In this document: positions 52,431 to 60,089 of the stretch, piece after piece | Layout of the letters: each line of letters starts with the position of its first letter | Numbering within the stretch: the stretch's first letter is position 1 | NCBI RefSeq assembly: GCF_008274825.1 | Contig: NZ_CP030848.1 | Location: forward strand, 4,426,255-4,490,254 | DNA: 64,000 nucleotides | From: Sphingobacterium hotanense | GTDB taxonomy: Bacteria > Bacteroidota > Bacteroidia > Sphingobacteriales > Sphingobacteriaceae | Direction: 5' to 3' | Notes under the pieces: model-generated | The model's input: the letters and a program-made list of their open reading frames with translations, nothing else | Told to the model about the DNA's origin: nothing | Databases searched by the model: none | Translations under genes and position numbers: made by a program

Positions 52431-52463
52431 AGGGAATGTGGATTTCGTTTGAATTTCTTTGTT

Positions 52464-52471
52464 TACTTTTG
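52464..52471 (+). promoter_or_regulatory. -7 box of nadA
   Basis: TACTTTTG, 43 bases before the ATG at 52515. The in-frame codons from 52449 to 52514 are therefore leader, not protein. Confidence 0.6.
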
Positions 52472-52514
52472 TGCTATTGATGAGTCAAATAAATCAGTTT
52501 ACTTAGAAAAGCAA

Positions 52515-53513
52515 ATGAACACTACTTTTGAACAAGACCTATCTGCAAAAGGATTTATTGATGTGGATATTGACCCGACGATTGATTTAGTCGCTGAGAT
52601 CAATAGATTGAAAAAAGAAAAGAATGCAGTTATTCTGGCACATTACTACCAAGATTCTGAAATTCAAGACCTTGCAGACTATATCGGAGATAGCTTAGGC
52701 TTATCTCAACAGGCTGCGAAGACGGGTGCAGATATGATTGTTTTTGCCGGTGTGCATTTCATGGCCGAAACAGCCAAGATTCTATCACCCTCGAAAAAGG
52801 TATTGCTCCCTGATCTAAAAGCAGGATGCTCATTATCAGATAGTTGTCCACCGCATTTATTCGCTAAATTCAAAGAGAAATATCCAGATCACCTGGTTAT
52901 CACCTATGTGAATTGTACAGCGGAGCTAAAGGCACTTTCAGACATTGTTTGCACCTCAAGTAATGCGGTACAGATTGTTGAAAGTCTGCCAGCGGATCAA
53001 AAGATCATCTTTGGCCCGGATCGCAACTTAGGCGACTACGTCAAGAAGAAAACAGGCAGAGATTTGGTACTATGGAATGGCGCTTGCATGGTACATGAGA
53101 TTTTCTCACAAGAAAAAATTGATGCACTAAGATTAGAATATCCTAACGCGAAGTTTATTGCACATCCAGAATGTGAAGACCATATCTTAGCACAAGCTGA
53201 CTATATCGGATCTACATCGGGAATGTTGAAATATACGATTGAAGATCCTACGGATACTTACATCGTTGCGACGGAGTCTGGTATTTTGCATCAAATGCAG
53301 AAGGCTAGCCCTTCAAAAACATTCATTCCTGCACCTCCAAACAACCTGTGTGCATGTAATGACTGTCCTCACATGAAATTAAATACCCTAGAGAAGCTGT
53401 ATAACTGTCTGTACTACGAACAACCGGAGATTGTTCTTTCAGAAGATATTATCGCTCGTGCGCAAAAACCAATCGAGCGTATGTTAGAGATATCAGCAAA
53501 ACTAGGTCTATAA
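52515..53513 (+). CDS. nadA: Quinolinate synthase
   Basis: 332 residues from MNTTFEQDLSAKGF, the usual length. Iron-sulfur ligand and family motifs: ILAHYYQDSEIQDLADYIGD, DLKAGCSLSDSCPP, NGACMVHEIFS, HPECEDHILAQADYIGSTSG and the late CACNDCPHMKLNT. It condenses iminoaspartate with dihydroxyacetone phosphate into quinolinate. Its only partner gene, nadB, is divergent. It is followed 8 bases later by thiL on the same strand. Confidence 0.96.
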   Translation: MNTTFEQDLSAKGFIDVDIDPTIDLVAEINRLKKEKNAVILAHYYQDSEIQDLADYIGDSLGLSQQAAKTGADMIVFAGVHFMAETAKILSPSKKVLLPDLKAGCSLSDSCPPHLFAKFKEKYPDHLVITYVNCTAELKALSDIVCTSSNAVQIVESLPADQKIIFGPDRNLGDYVKKKTGRDLVLWNGACMVHEIFSQEKIDALRLEYPNAKFIAHPECEDHILAQADYIGSTSGMLKYTIEDPTDTYIVATESGILHQMQKASPSKTFIPAPPNNLCACNDCPHMKLNTLEKLYNCLYYEQPEIVLSEDIIARAQKPIERMLEISAKLGL

Positions 53514-53521
53514 GATAAAAT

Positions 53522-54559
53522 ATGTTCGATAATAAAGATAAGACAAACCTTAATGAGCTTGGTGAGTTCGGATTGATCAAACACCTGACGAGCCAAATCG
53601 AGTTAAAGAATGAATCCTCAGAGAAAGGCATTGGCGACGATGCTGCAGTATTAGATTTCAAAGGTAAAAAGACCTTGATATCCACGGATTTACTCTTGGA
53701 AAATGTACATTTCGACCTTCGCTACGTACCTCTTAAACACTTAGGATACAAGGCAGTACAAGTAAATCTTAGTGATATCTATGCGATGAACGGTATAGCG
53801 TCACAAGTGACTATTTCCATAGGTTTATCATCTAAATTTCCATTGGAAGCCATCGAAGAATTGTACCAAGGGGCATTGATTGCCTGCGAAAAATACAATG
53901 TCGATCTTATCGGTGGCGACACTTCCACTTCAGCTCAAGGATTAGTAATCTCGGTAACCAGTATTGGATACGCTGATGAAGATCAGGTTGCTTTACGCTC
54001 TGGCGCAAAAGAAGGCGATCTTATCTGTGTATCAGGTGATCTTGGTGGTGCTTATGTAGGTCTGCAATTATTGGAAAGAGAAAAGCAGATTTTCTTAGAA
54101 AACCCTAATATACAGCCAGATCTGGAAGGTAAAGACTACATCGTCGAGCGCCAATTAAAACCAGAGGCACGTCGTGATGTGGTGGAATTATTCCGCCATT
54201 TAAACGTGAAACCTAATGCGATGATCGACGTATCAGATGGTCTAGCTTCCGATCTATTCCATATTTGTGATGCCTCAAAATTAGGCTGCAAACTGTACGA
54301 AGAAAAAATTCCTATCGACCCGATGACTTACGAGACAGCTCGTGAGTTCGGATTAGACCCAACGGTTTGCGCACTTAGTGGGGGTGAAGACTACGAATTG
54401 CTCTTTACAGTACCGCAAAGCGAATACGACAAGGTTAAAAATCAACTAGATATCTCGATTATCGGTTATATGACCGAAGAATCTGCCGGCCGTCAACTGA
54501 TTTCTAAGTCAGGAAATGTGCATGAGCTGAAAGCACAAGGTTGGAATGCTTTTTCTTAG
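53522..54559 (+). CDS. thiL: Thiamine-monophosphate kinase
   Basis: 345 residues. ATP/metal motifs: GIGDDAAVLDFKGK, STDLLLENVHFDL, VDLIGGDTSTSAQGL, and IDVSDGLASDLFHICD; CALSGGEDYELLFTVP near the end. It phosphorylates thiamine phosphate to the active diphosphate. It starts 8 bases after nadA. Its TAG stop is followed at once by a repeat module and only then by its terminator. Confidence 0.95.
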   Translation: MFDNKDKTNLNELGEFGLIKHLTSQIELKNESSEKGIGDDAAVLDFKGKKTLISTDLLLENVHFDLRYVPLKHLGYKAVQVNLSDIYAMNGIASQVTISIGLSSKFPLEAIEELYQGALIACEKYNVDLIGGDTSTSAQGLVISVTSIGYADEDQVALRSGAKEGDLICVSGDLGGAYVGLQLLEREKQIFLENPNIQPDLEGKDYIVERQLKPEARRDVVELFRHLNVKPNAMIDVSDGLASDLFHICDASKLGCKLYEEKIPIDPMTYETAREFGLDPTVCALSGGEDYELLFTVPQSEYDKVKNQLDISIIGYMTEESAGRQLISKSGNVHELKAQGWNAFS

Positions 54560-54868
54560 TAGATTTTAGATATTAGACATTAGATATTAGAGCAGGGCGC
54601 CGATTAGGCGCCTTTCTTTTTGTTGATTTAGGGGTTGTTTGAACTAGGAAAGGAAGGAAAGTTTGTTTTGAACCAAGAAAGGAAGGATTTTAGGATAAGC
54701 AGGATCAAGGTCATCCTTTCATTCTTTTTTTCCTGGTTCAAAACAATACGATTAGCACTCTTTCTTATCTTGACAATCCTTTCATCCTTCCTTTCCTGGT
54801 TCAGACAAGAGATTTAATGAGCCGGTTCGTGTCTAATGTCTTACATCTTATATCGCATATCTAACTAC
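54560..54868 (+). repeat. Intergenic repeat, copy C
   Basis: The most complete copy. Left outer module TAGATTTTAGATATTAGACA (start 54560, to 54591), a terminator hairpin, purine modules GAACTAGGAAAGGAAGGA (54641-54658) and GAACCAAGAAAGGAAGGAT (54670-54688), and their reverse complements, including TTTTCCTGGTTCAAAACA (54727-54744) and CATCCTTCCTTTCCTGGTTC (about 54784-54803). It closes with an inverted outer module GTCTAATGTCTTACATCTTA (54831-54868). No open frame here is convincing. It fills the gap between thiL and the LuxR gene. Confidence 0.72.
54596..54621 (+). terminator. Terminator of nadA-thiL
   Basis: GGCGCC-GATTA-GGCGCC then TTTCTTTTT. It lies inside repeat copy C, after the outer module. 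The loop GATTA is the same as in the terminator of the carboxylase gene at 56282-56308 (read on minus). Confidence 0.85.
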
Positions 54869-54881
54869 TAAATACTTTTAC

Positions 54882-54889
54882 TATATTTG
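54882..54889 (+). promoter_or_regulatory. -7 box of the LuxR-type gene
   Basis: TATATTTG, 19 bases before the TTG start, just outside the right end of repeat copy C. No clear -33 TTTG. Confidence 0.55.
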
Positions 54890-54908
54890 GAAACCAAATT
54901 ATTAACTA

Positions 54909-55646
54909 TTGAGCTGGAAGGAATTAGTTAAATCTGCTGAATCTTTATTGGCGGAGCTGAGCGAGCAAGGTGATCGTTTATTTAATGAAAATATAGCTCT
55001 TAAACTAGATAGCTATTTCTTCATTTTAGATTGCGAGAATACCAAGATATTGTCTTTTTCGGAGGACTTTAGCCGCGTATTGGGTTATGATACCAACAGT
55101 TTTACCATGGAAGATTTCATAGCTATTATTCACCCAGATGATCTTCCTACCTTTATTTCGCACGAAAAATTAGCACTAAAATTCTGTTTAAATACTCCAT
55201 TAGAAAAGCAGACACGCTTCAAAATTGTCCATGATTACCGTATAAGAAAAAAGTCAGGAAGCTATATCCGTGTAATGCAACAGACAGTTGCCTATGAACT
55301 GAATGACGTCTGTGTATTAAAGACATTGATACAGCACATAGATATTACGACTATTAAAACGAGTCTGGAATGTGATCTTCATTTTATCGATATCAAAGGC
55401 CTAGAATCAGTCTATCATGTAAAAGAAGAGAATGTACTTACTCCAGCCCCATCGTTTCAACTCACGAAGCGAGAGATAGAGATTCTGCAGTTATTGGATC
55501 AGGCTTATAAGTCCGAACAGATAGCAAAAAAATTATTCATCAGTATACACACTGTTAGAACCCACCGCAAGAATCTACTCAACAAAACAGAATGTGATAA
55601 TACCATCGATTTATTGAAAAAGGTGAAAGCCTTGAAGTTGATTTAG
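54909..55646 (+). CDS. PAS-domain LuxR-type transcriptional regulator
   Basis: 245 residues from a TTG start (LSWKELVKSAES; no ATG is available in frame nearby). A PAS-like sensor domain at about residues 30-150 (FILDCENTKILSFSEDFSRV, IIHPDDLPTFISHE, IRVMQQTVAYE) and a C-terminal LuxR/GerE helix-turn-helix (about 180-240, LTKREIEILQLLDQAYKSEQ, then IAKKLFISIHTVRTHRKNLL). No receiver domain, so the input signal is probably a ligand or redox/light cue through PAS. It has no operon partners and is bracketed by repeat copies C and D; neighbouring genes give no clue to targets. Confidence 0.88.
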   Translation: MSWKELVKSAESLLAELSEQGDRLFNENIALKLDSYFFILDCENTKILSFSEDFSRVLGYDTNSFTMEDFIAIIHPDDLPTFISHEKLALKFCLNTPLEKQTRFKIVHDYRIRKKSGSYIRVMQQTVAYELNDVCVLKTLIQHIDITTIKTSLECDLHFIDIKGLESVYHVKEENVLTPAPSFQLTKREIEILQLLDQAYKSEQIAKKLFISIHTVRTHRKNLLNKTECDNTIDLLKKVKALKLI

Positions 55647-55995
55647 AGGTTAGCTATTAGAGTATGGATGGCAGCATAGGTCTTCATATTAACTACTAAA
55701 TAGTAACTACTATGTCTGAACCAGGAAAGGAAGGATGCAAGGATGAACAGAATCTTGCTAATCTTTTAATCTTTCTTGATTCTGACGAACCGTGTCGGAA
55801 CGTTTCACTAAATGTCTCTTTAAAAATACAATCCATCCATTTATTCGACGTAAAACCCGATCTTGCCCATCCTTTCATCCTTTTTTTTCTGGTCTAAGAC
55901 GATTCCATCCTGAAAATCCTAATCCGCTTCCTTCCCAATGAAAGGCAACGATAAGTCTTAATATCAACTATTACTCAATCCCATTGTAAAACCCT

Positions 55996-56064
55996 TTCAA
56001 ACCCAATACAACCCCCAATCAAAGCTGCTTCAGAAGGGCTATGAATTGGGTGATAAATGGGAAT
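55996..56064 (+). repeat. Conserved hairpin, copy 2
   Basis: ACCCAAT (56001-56007) pairs with ATTGGGT (56045-56051); outside it CCCATT (55980-55985) can pair with AATGGG (56056-56061). Compared with copy 1 at 30969-31030 the middle base pair of the stem is changed on both sides (CCCTAT/ATAGGG there, CCCAAT/ATTGGG here), a compensatory change that preserves the stem. Confidence 0.55.
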
Positions 56065-56281
56065 GAAATGTGCTTGACTAAAAGATGAACTATAGACTTT
56101 AGATAATAGACATTAGACCCCGATCCTGCCAATCCTTTCATCCTTTTTTTCCTGGTTCAGGACAGACATTAGATATTAAATTTTAGACCCGATCCTGCTC
56201 ATCCTTCCATCCTTCCTTTCCTGGTATTCAAAACAACACTTATCCAAACCAAATACCAAAATGCAACCCCTCAGGCAGCAC

Positions 56282-56308
56282 AAAAAAATGGAGCCTAATC
56301 GGCTCCAT
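56282..56308 (-). terminator. Terminator of the acyl-CoA carboxylase gene
   Basis: ATGGAGCC-GATTA-GGCTCCAT on the minus strand, then TTTTTTTG. An outer repeat module lies between the stop codon (56344) and this hairpin, as at the thiL end. Confidence 0.85.
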
Positions 56309-56343
56309 ACTCTAATATCTTATATCTAAAATCTAATATTTAA

Positions 56344-57951
56344 TCACGTCTGAATAACACCTACTTTATAGTCTGGGATATTTGGATTATTGGTTGCTGC
56401 TTCGATTCCCATGGAGATTATTTTCCGAGTTTCTGCCGGGTCGATTACGCCGTCTACCCATAGTCGGGAGGCTGCATAATATGGGCTTAATTGTTCATTA
56501 TATTTTTCTTCGATATCTTTTAGCAGCTTAGTTTTTTCCTCTTCGCTAAGCGTGACATTTTTAGATTTTAGGGTAGCTTCCTGTATTTGTAATAAGGTTT
56601 TGCCGGCAGATGCACCGCTCATTACGGCTATTTTTGCTGTCGGCCATGCATAGATCAAGCGTGGGTCGTAGGCTTTTCCGCACATCGCGTAGTTACCAGC
56701 TCCGTAACTATTGCCGACCATAAAGGTGAACTTCGGTACGACGGAGTTTGCCATTGCATTGACCATTTTTGCGCCGTCTTTAATGATACCGCCATGCTCC
56801 GCTCTGGAGCCTACCATAAAACCGGAGATGTCTTGGAAGAAGACCAAAGGAATCTTTTGTTGGTTGCAGTTCATGATAAAACGTGCTGCTTTGTCGGCCG
56901 AATCCGAGTAGATTACTCCACCCATCTGCATCTCGGTGGAGTTGCCCGGTTTCTTGGCTTTTACTACTTCGCGTTGATTTGCCACGATACCGACCGCCCA
57001 ACCATCAATACGTGCTAAGGCGCAAATTAAAGTCTTTCCATAGTCTTTTTTATACTCCTCTAGACTGTCTTTATCCACAATGCTTTTCAAAACCTCCAGC
57101 ATATTGTAAGGCTTCAAGCGGTCTTCAGGAAAGTAATTGTATAGTTGATCTACAGAGTATTCCGGAGCAATAGATTCCACTCTGGAGAACAACGCTTTTG
57201 GGCTAGCTCCGAACTTATCCACAATATTCTTGATGGCATCTAAGCAGGATTCATCATTCGGATATTTATTGTCTGTTACGCCTGATATTTCGGAATGCGT
57301 AGCTGCTCCGCCTAAAGTTTCATTATCAATATTTTCGCCGATGGACGATTTGACCAAGTATGAACCCGCTAAGAAGACCGAACCAGTACCTTCAACGATA
57401 AGTGCATAATCGGACATGATCGGTAAATATGCGCCCCCTGCTACGCAGGAACCCATGATCGCAGCGATCTGTGGAATTCCCATCGCAGATATCTTCGCAT
57501 TGTTACGGAAGATACGGCCGAAATGTTCCTTATCCGGAAAGATTTCATCCTGCATCGGTAAATACACACCGGCAGAGTCAACAAGATAAATGATAGGAAG
57601 GTTATTTTCCATTGCAATTTCCTGCGCTCTCAGGTTCTTTTTACAAGTAATGGGGAACCAGGCTCCGGCTTTTACCGTTGCGTCATTTGATACAACAATA
57701 CATAATCTATCCTTTACATAGCCCATCACAACTACGACTCCGCCATTTGGGCATCCGCCATGTTCCTTGTATTGTCCTTCTCCAGCAAAGATCCCTATTT
57801 CGGTATAAGGTCTGTTTTCATCCAACAGGTAAATAACGCGCTCCCACGCCGACATCTTCCCTTTTTTACGTTGTTTTTGGATCTTATCTAAGCCTCCACC
57901 TAATAGCAAAGTCTCCCTCTTTTTCTGAAGTTCATTAATTAAAGTGTGCAT
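56344..57951 (-). CDS. Acyl-CoA carboxylase beta (carboxyltransferase) subunit, probably methylcrotonyl-CoA carboxylase
   Basis: 535 residues. Carboxyltransferase halves with LSAWERVIYLLDEN-type start, SAGVYLPMQDEIFPDKEHFG, MGSCVAGGAYLPIMSDYAL, GSVFLAGSYLVKSSIGE and, in the second half, FFQDISGFMVGSRAEHGGI and AMCGKAYDPRLIYAWP. The LGGATTH-type motif (TLGGAATHSEISGV) is characteristic of methylcrotonyl-CoA carboxylase beta. It carboxylates methylcrotonyl-CoA in leucine breakdown; propionyl-CoA carboxylase is the alternative. The divergent genes (acyl-CoA dehydrogenase, HMG-CoA lyase, enoyl-CoA hydratase) fit leucine degradation. The biotin-carrying alpha subunit gene is not in the window. 136 bases separate it from its divergent neighbour. 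Confidence 0.87.
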   Translation of the reverse strand: MHTLINELQKKRETLLLGGGLDKIQKQRKKGKMSAWERVIYLLDENRPYTEIGIFAGEGQYKEHGGCPNGGVVVVMGYVKDRLCIVVSNDATVKAGAWFPITCKKNLRAQEIAMENNLPIIYLVDSAGVYLPMQDEIFPDKEHFGRIFRNNAKISAMGIPQIAAIMGSCVAGGAYLPIMSDYALIVEGTGSVFLAGSYLVKSSIGENIDNETLGGAATHSEISGVTDNKYPNDESCLDAIKNIVDKFGASPKALFSRVESIAPEYSVDQLYNYFPEDRLKPYNMLEVLKSIVDKDSLEEYKKDYGKTLICALARIDGWAVGIVANQREVVKAKKPGNSTEMQMGGVIYSDSADKAARFIMNCNQQKIPLVFFQDISGFMVGSRAEHGGIIKDGAKMVNAMANSVVPKFTFMVGNSYGAGNYAMCGKAYDPRLIYAWPTAKIAVMSGASAGKTLLQIQEATLKSKNVTLSEEEKTKLLKDIEEKYNEQLSPYYAASRLWVDGVIDPAETRKIISMGIEAATNNPNIPDYKVGVIQT

Positions 57952-58087
57952 ATTGGTTATTAAAATAATGTAAATTTAAACTGGTCAAAAAAACTTTATT
58001 TTATAAATATCATAAAATATTATTTGTTTTTTATAATCTTTGTAAAAAATATTTAAACCCAAATATAAACTAAAATAAAATAATATT

Positions 58088-59239
58088 ATGTTTCAAGTTA
58101 GTTCGGACGAGCAGTTAATGCTGGTCAAAGAAAGCGCTAGAAATTTTGCCGTCAATTACATTAAGCCGTACGTGATGGAGTGGGATCAAGCCCAAACCTT
58201 CCCTATCGACGTATTTAAAAAATTGGGAGAGCACGGCTTCATGGGTATCGTCGTACCTGAGCAGTACGGTGGTTCCGGCTTAAGCTACCAGGAATACATC
58301 ACTATTCTTGACGAAATTTCTAAAGTGTGTGGATCTATCGGCCTATCGGTAGCTGCGCATAATTCATTATGTACAAATCATATCTTGTCTTTTGCGAACG
58401 AAGAGCAAAAACAACGTTACTTGCCGAAGCTGGCTAGCGGTGAGTGGATTGGTGCATGGGGCTTAACAGAACCAGGATCGGGATCCGATGCTGGCGGTAT
58501 GAACACTACAGCCGTTGTTGACGGAGATTACTTCGTTTTGAACGGTGATAAAACCTTTATTACGCATGCGATTAGCGGTGATGTGGCCGTGGTGATGGCT
58601 CGTACAGGTGAGAAAGGTGATAAAAAAGGCATTTCAGCATTTATTATTGAAAAAGGAACGCCAGGATTTACAGCTGGTGCGAAGATGGATAAGTTAGGGA
58701 TGCGTGCATCGGAAACTGGATCTTTATTCTTCGATAACTGTCGTATCCACAAGGACCAATTGATCGGCGAGATCGGTGATGGTTTTGTGCAGGCATTGAA
58801 ATTATTAGATGGCGGACGTATTTCTATCGCGGCGTTATCATTAGGTATTGCACGTGGTGCTTACGAATGTGCTTTGAAATATGCGAATGAGCGCGAACAA
58901 TTCAACTCTAAAATTTTTGATTTTCAAGCTGTAGGCTTTACATTAGCAGATATGGCGACGAAGATTGAAGCTTCGGAGCTATTGATCCGTAAAGCTGGTC
59001 TATTAAAAGATCAAGGCAAGAAGGTGACTCGTGAAGGTGCTATGGCGAAGTTATTTGCTTCGGAAACCGCAGTTGAAGTATCGAACGAAGGGGTACAGAT
59101 CTTAGGTGGTTATGGATTCACCAAGGATTTCCCGGCGGAGAAATACTTTAGAGATGCGAAGTTATGTACGATTGGTGAGGGAACAAGCTCGATCCAACGT
59201 ATGGTTATTGCTAGAGAAATTAAAAAAGATGTCGAATAA
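58088..59239 (+). CDS. Acyl-CoA dehydrogenase, possibly isovaleryl-CoA dehydrogenase
   Basis: 383 residues. N-terminal VMEWDQAQTFPIDVFKKLGE; FAD site WGLTEPGSGSDAGGMNTTA; middle domain KMDKLGMRASETGSLFFDNC; C-terminal helical domain with GGYGFTKDFPAEKYFRDAK, and the Glu-containing catalytic region near IGEGTSSIQRM. It takes electrons from a short- or branched-chain acyl-CoA and passes them to ETF. The neighbouring genes favour isovaleryl-CoA as substrate, but butyryl-CoA cannot be excluded. First gene of a three-gene operon with 11-base overlaps. Confidence 0.9.
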   Translation: MFQVSSDEQLMLVKESARNFAVNYIKPYVMEWDQAQTFPIDVFKKLGEHGFMGIVVPEQYGGSGLSYQEYITILDEISKVCGSIGLSVAAHNSLCTNHILSFANEEQKQRYLPKLASGEWIGAWGLTEPGSGSDAGGMNTTAVVDGDYFVLNGDKTFITHAISGDVAVVMARTGEKGDKKGISAFIIEKGTPGFTAGAKMDKLGMRASETGSLFFDNCRIHKDQLIGEIGDGFVQALKLLDGGRISIAALSLGIARGAYECALKYANEREQFNSKIFDFQAVGFTLADMATKIEASELLIRKAGLLKDQGKKVTREGAMAKLFASETAVEVSNEGVQILGGYGFTKDFPAEKYFRDAKLCTIGEGTSSIQRMVIAREIKKDVE

Positions 59240-60089
59240 TAATCCTTTTGTAAGCTTAGTGGATTGTCCTCGGGATGCGATCCAGGGGATAAAATATCCT
59301 ATCCATACGAAACGCAAGATTCAATATATCAATCAGTTGATAAAGAGTAAACTGTTTGATTGTATAGACTTTGGCAGTTTTGTTTCTCCTAAAGCGGTTC
59401 CGCAAATGGCAGACACAAAAGAAGTATTGGAAGGATTGGAAAAAGATGAGCAGGTTAAGTTATTGGCTATTATAGCGAATCAACGAGGCGCTCAAATTGG
59501 GGCTGAGCATCAACAAATTGATTATTTGGGTTTTCCGTTTTCTATTTCGGAGACCTTTCAACAGAATAATACGAATTCAAGTATCCAGGAAGCTTATGTG
59601 AATGTGCAGGGCATCCTGGATATTTTAAATAAAGCAGGTAGCCAAGAGCTGGTTGTTTACATCTCGATGGCGTTCGGTAATCCTTATGGGGATGACTGGA
59701 GCATGGATTTGGTAAGCGACTGGATTGGTAAGTTGCAAGAAGCTGGCGTAAGCAATTTTTCTATTGCAGATACGACGGCAGAAGCTACGCCTGAATCCGT
59801 GGGTGAATTGTTTAGAAAATTAGGAACTGATTTTCCCGATAACTCCTTCAGCATTCATTTGCATAGCCAAATCGAAAGTGCATTGCTTAAAGTGAATGCA
59901 GCTTACGATGCTGGTTGTCGACGTTTTGAGGGAGCGATATTAGGCTATGGTGGCTGTCCGTTTGCGAAAGACGAATTAGTAGGCAATATTCCTACGGAAT
60001 TGTTGGTAGACCGCTTTAATAAGGGGTCTTACGAGCAGGTGCAGCAATTGATGTTTGGTTTTCAAGATTTGATTCGCAATGAACTATAA
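59229..60089 (+). CDS. Hydroxymethylglutaryl-CoA lyase
   Basis: 286 residues. The start is ATG 59229 (MSNNNPFVSLVDCPRDAIQG), inside the end of the acyl-CoA dehydrogenase gene (11-base overlap). Catalytic motifs: CPRDAIQG (Arg, Asp of the lyase; the usual GPRDGLQ form is altered), YISMAFGNPYGDDWSMD, HLHSQIESALLKV with the metal-site histidines, and ILGYGGCPFAKDELVGN holding the catalytic Cys. It splits HMG-CoA into acetoacetate and acetyl-CoA, the last step of leucine breakdown. 11 bases overlap with the next gene. Confidence 0.92.
   Translation: MSNNNPFVSLVDCPRDAIQGIKYPIHTKRKIQYINQLIKSKLFDCIDFGSFVSPKAVPQMADTKEVLEGLEKDEQVKLLAIIANQRGAQIGAEHQQIDYLGFPFSISETFQQNNTNSSIQEAYVNVQGILDILNKAGSQELVVYISMAFGNPYGDDWSMDLVSDWIGKLQEAGVSNFSIADTTAEATPESVGELFRKLGTDFPDNSFSIHLHSQIESALLKVNAAYDAGCRRFEGAILGYGGCPFAKDELVGNIPTELLVDRFNKGSYEQVQQLMFGFQDLIRNEL

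Larger units (their letters stand above)
55647..56342 (+). repeat. Intergenic repeat, copy D (compound)
   Basis: About 700 bases between two convergent genes, filled with at least ten modules. Left outer remnant TTAGAGGTTAGCTATTAGAG, purine module GAACCAGGAAAGGAAGGATG (55718 onward), reverse module CATCCTTTCATCC (55868 onward), the conserved hairpin (55996-56064), then outer modules TAGACTTTAGATAATAGACA (56092 onward) and GACATTAGATATTAAATT (56164 onward). Reverse modules GATCCTGCCAATCCTTTCAT (56121 onward) and GATCCTGCTCATCCTTCCAT (56190 onward) are interspersed with them. A closing inverted outer module CTCTAATATCTTATATCTAA (56310 onward) abuts the carboxylase stop. It reads like two or more units joined. 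Confidence 0.7.

Noticed and set aside
54635..54817. 60-codon frame inside repeat copy C
   Set aside because: It is made of the repeat modules themselves (purine module and its complement read as codons); no protein-like conservation can be seen.
55712..55897. Pair of overlapping 60-codon frames on both strands in repeat copy D
   Set aside because: Their sequence follows the inverted purine/pyrimidine modules. They are by-products of the repeat, not genes.
30734..56342. CRISPR array as explanation for the regular TAGATATTAGA repeats
   Set aside because: Units are short, imperfect and directly adjacent without unique spacers of constant length, they occur as inverted pairs, and no cas genes are present.
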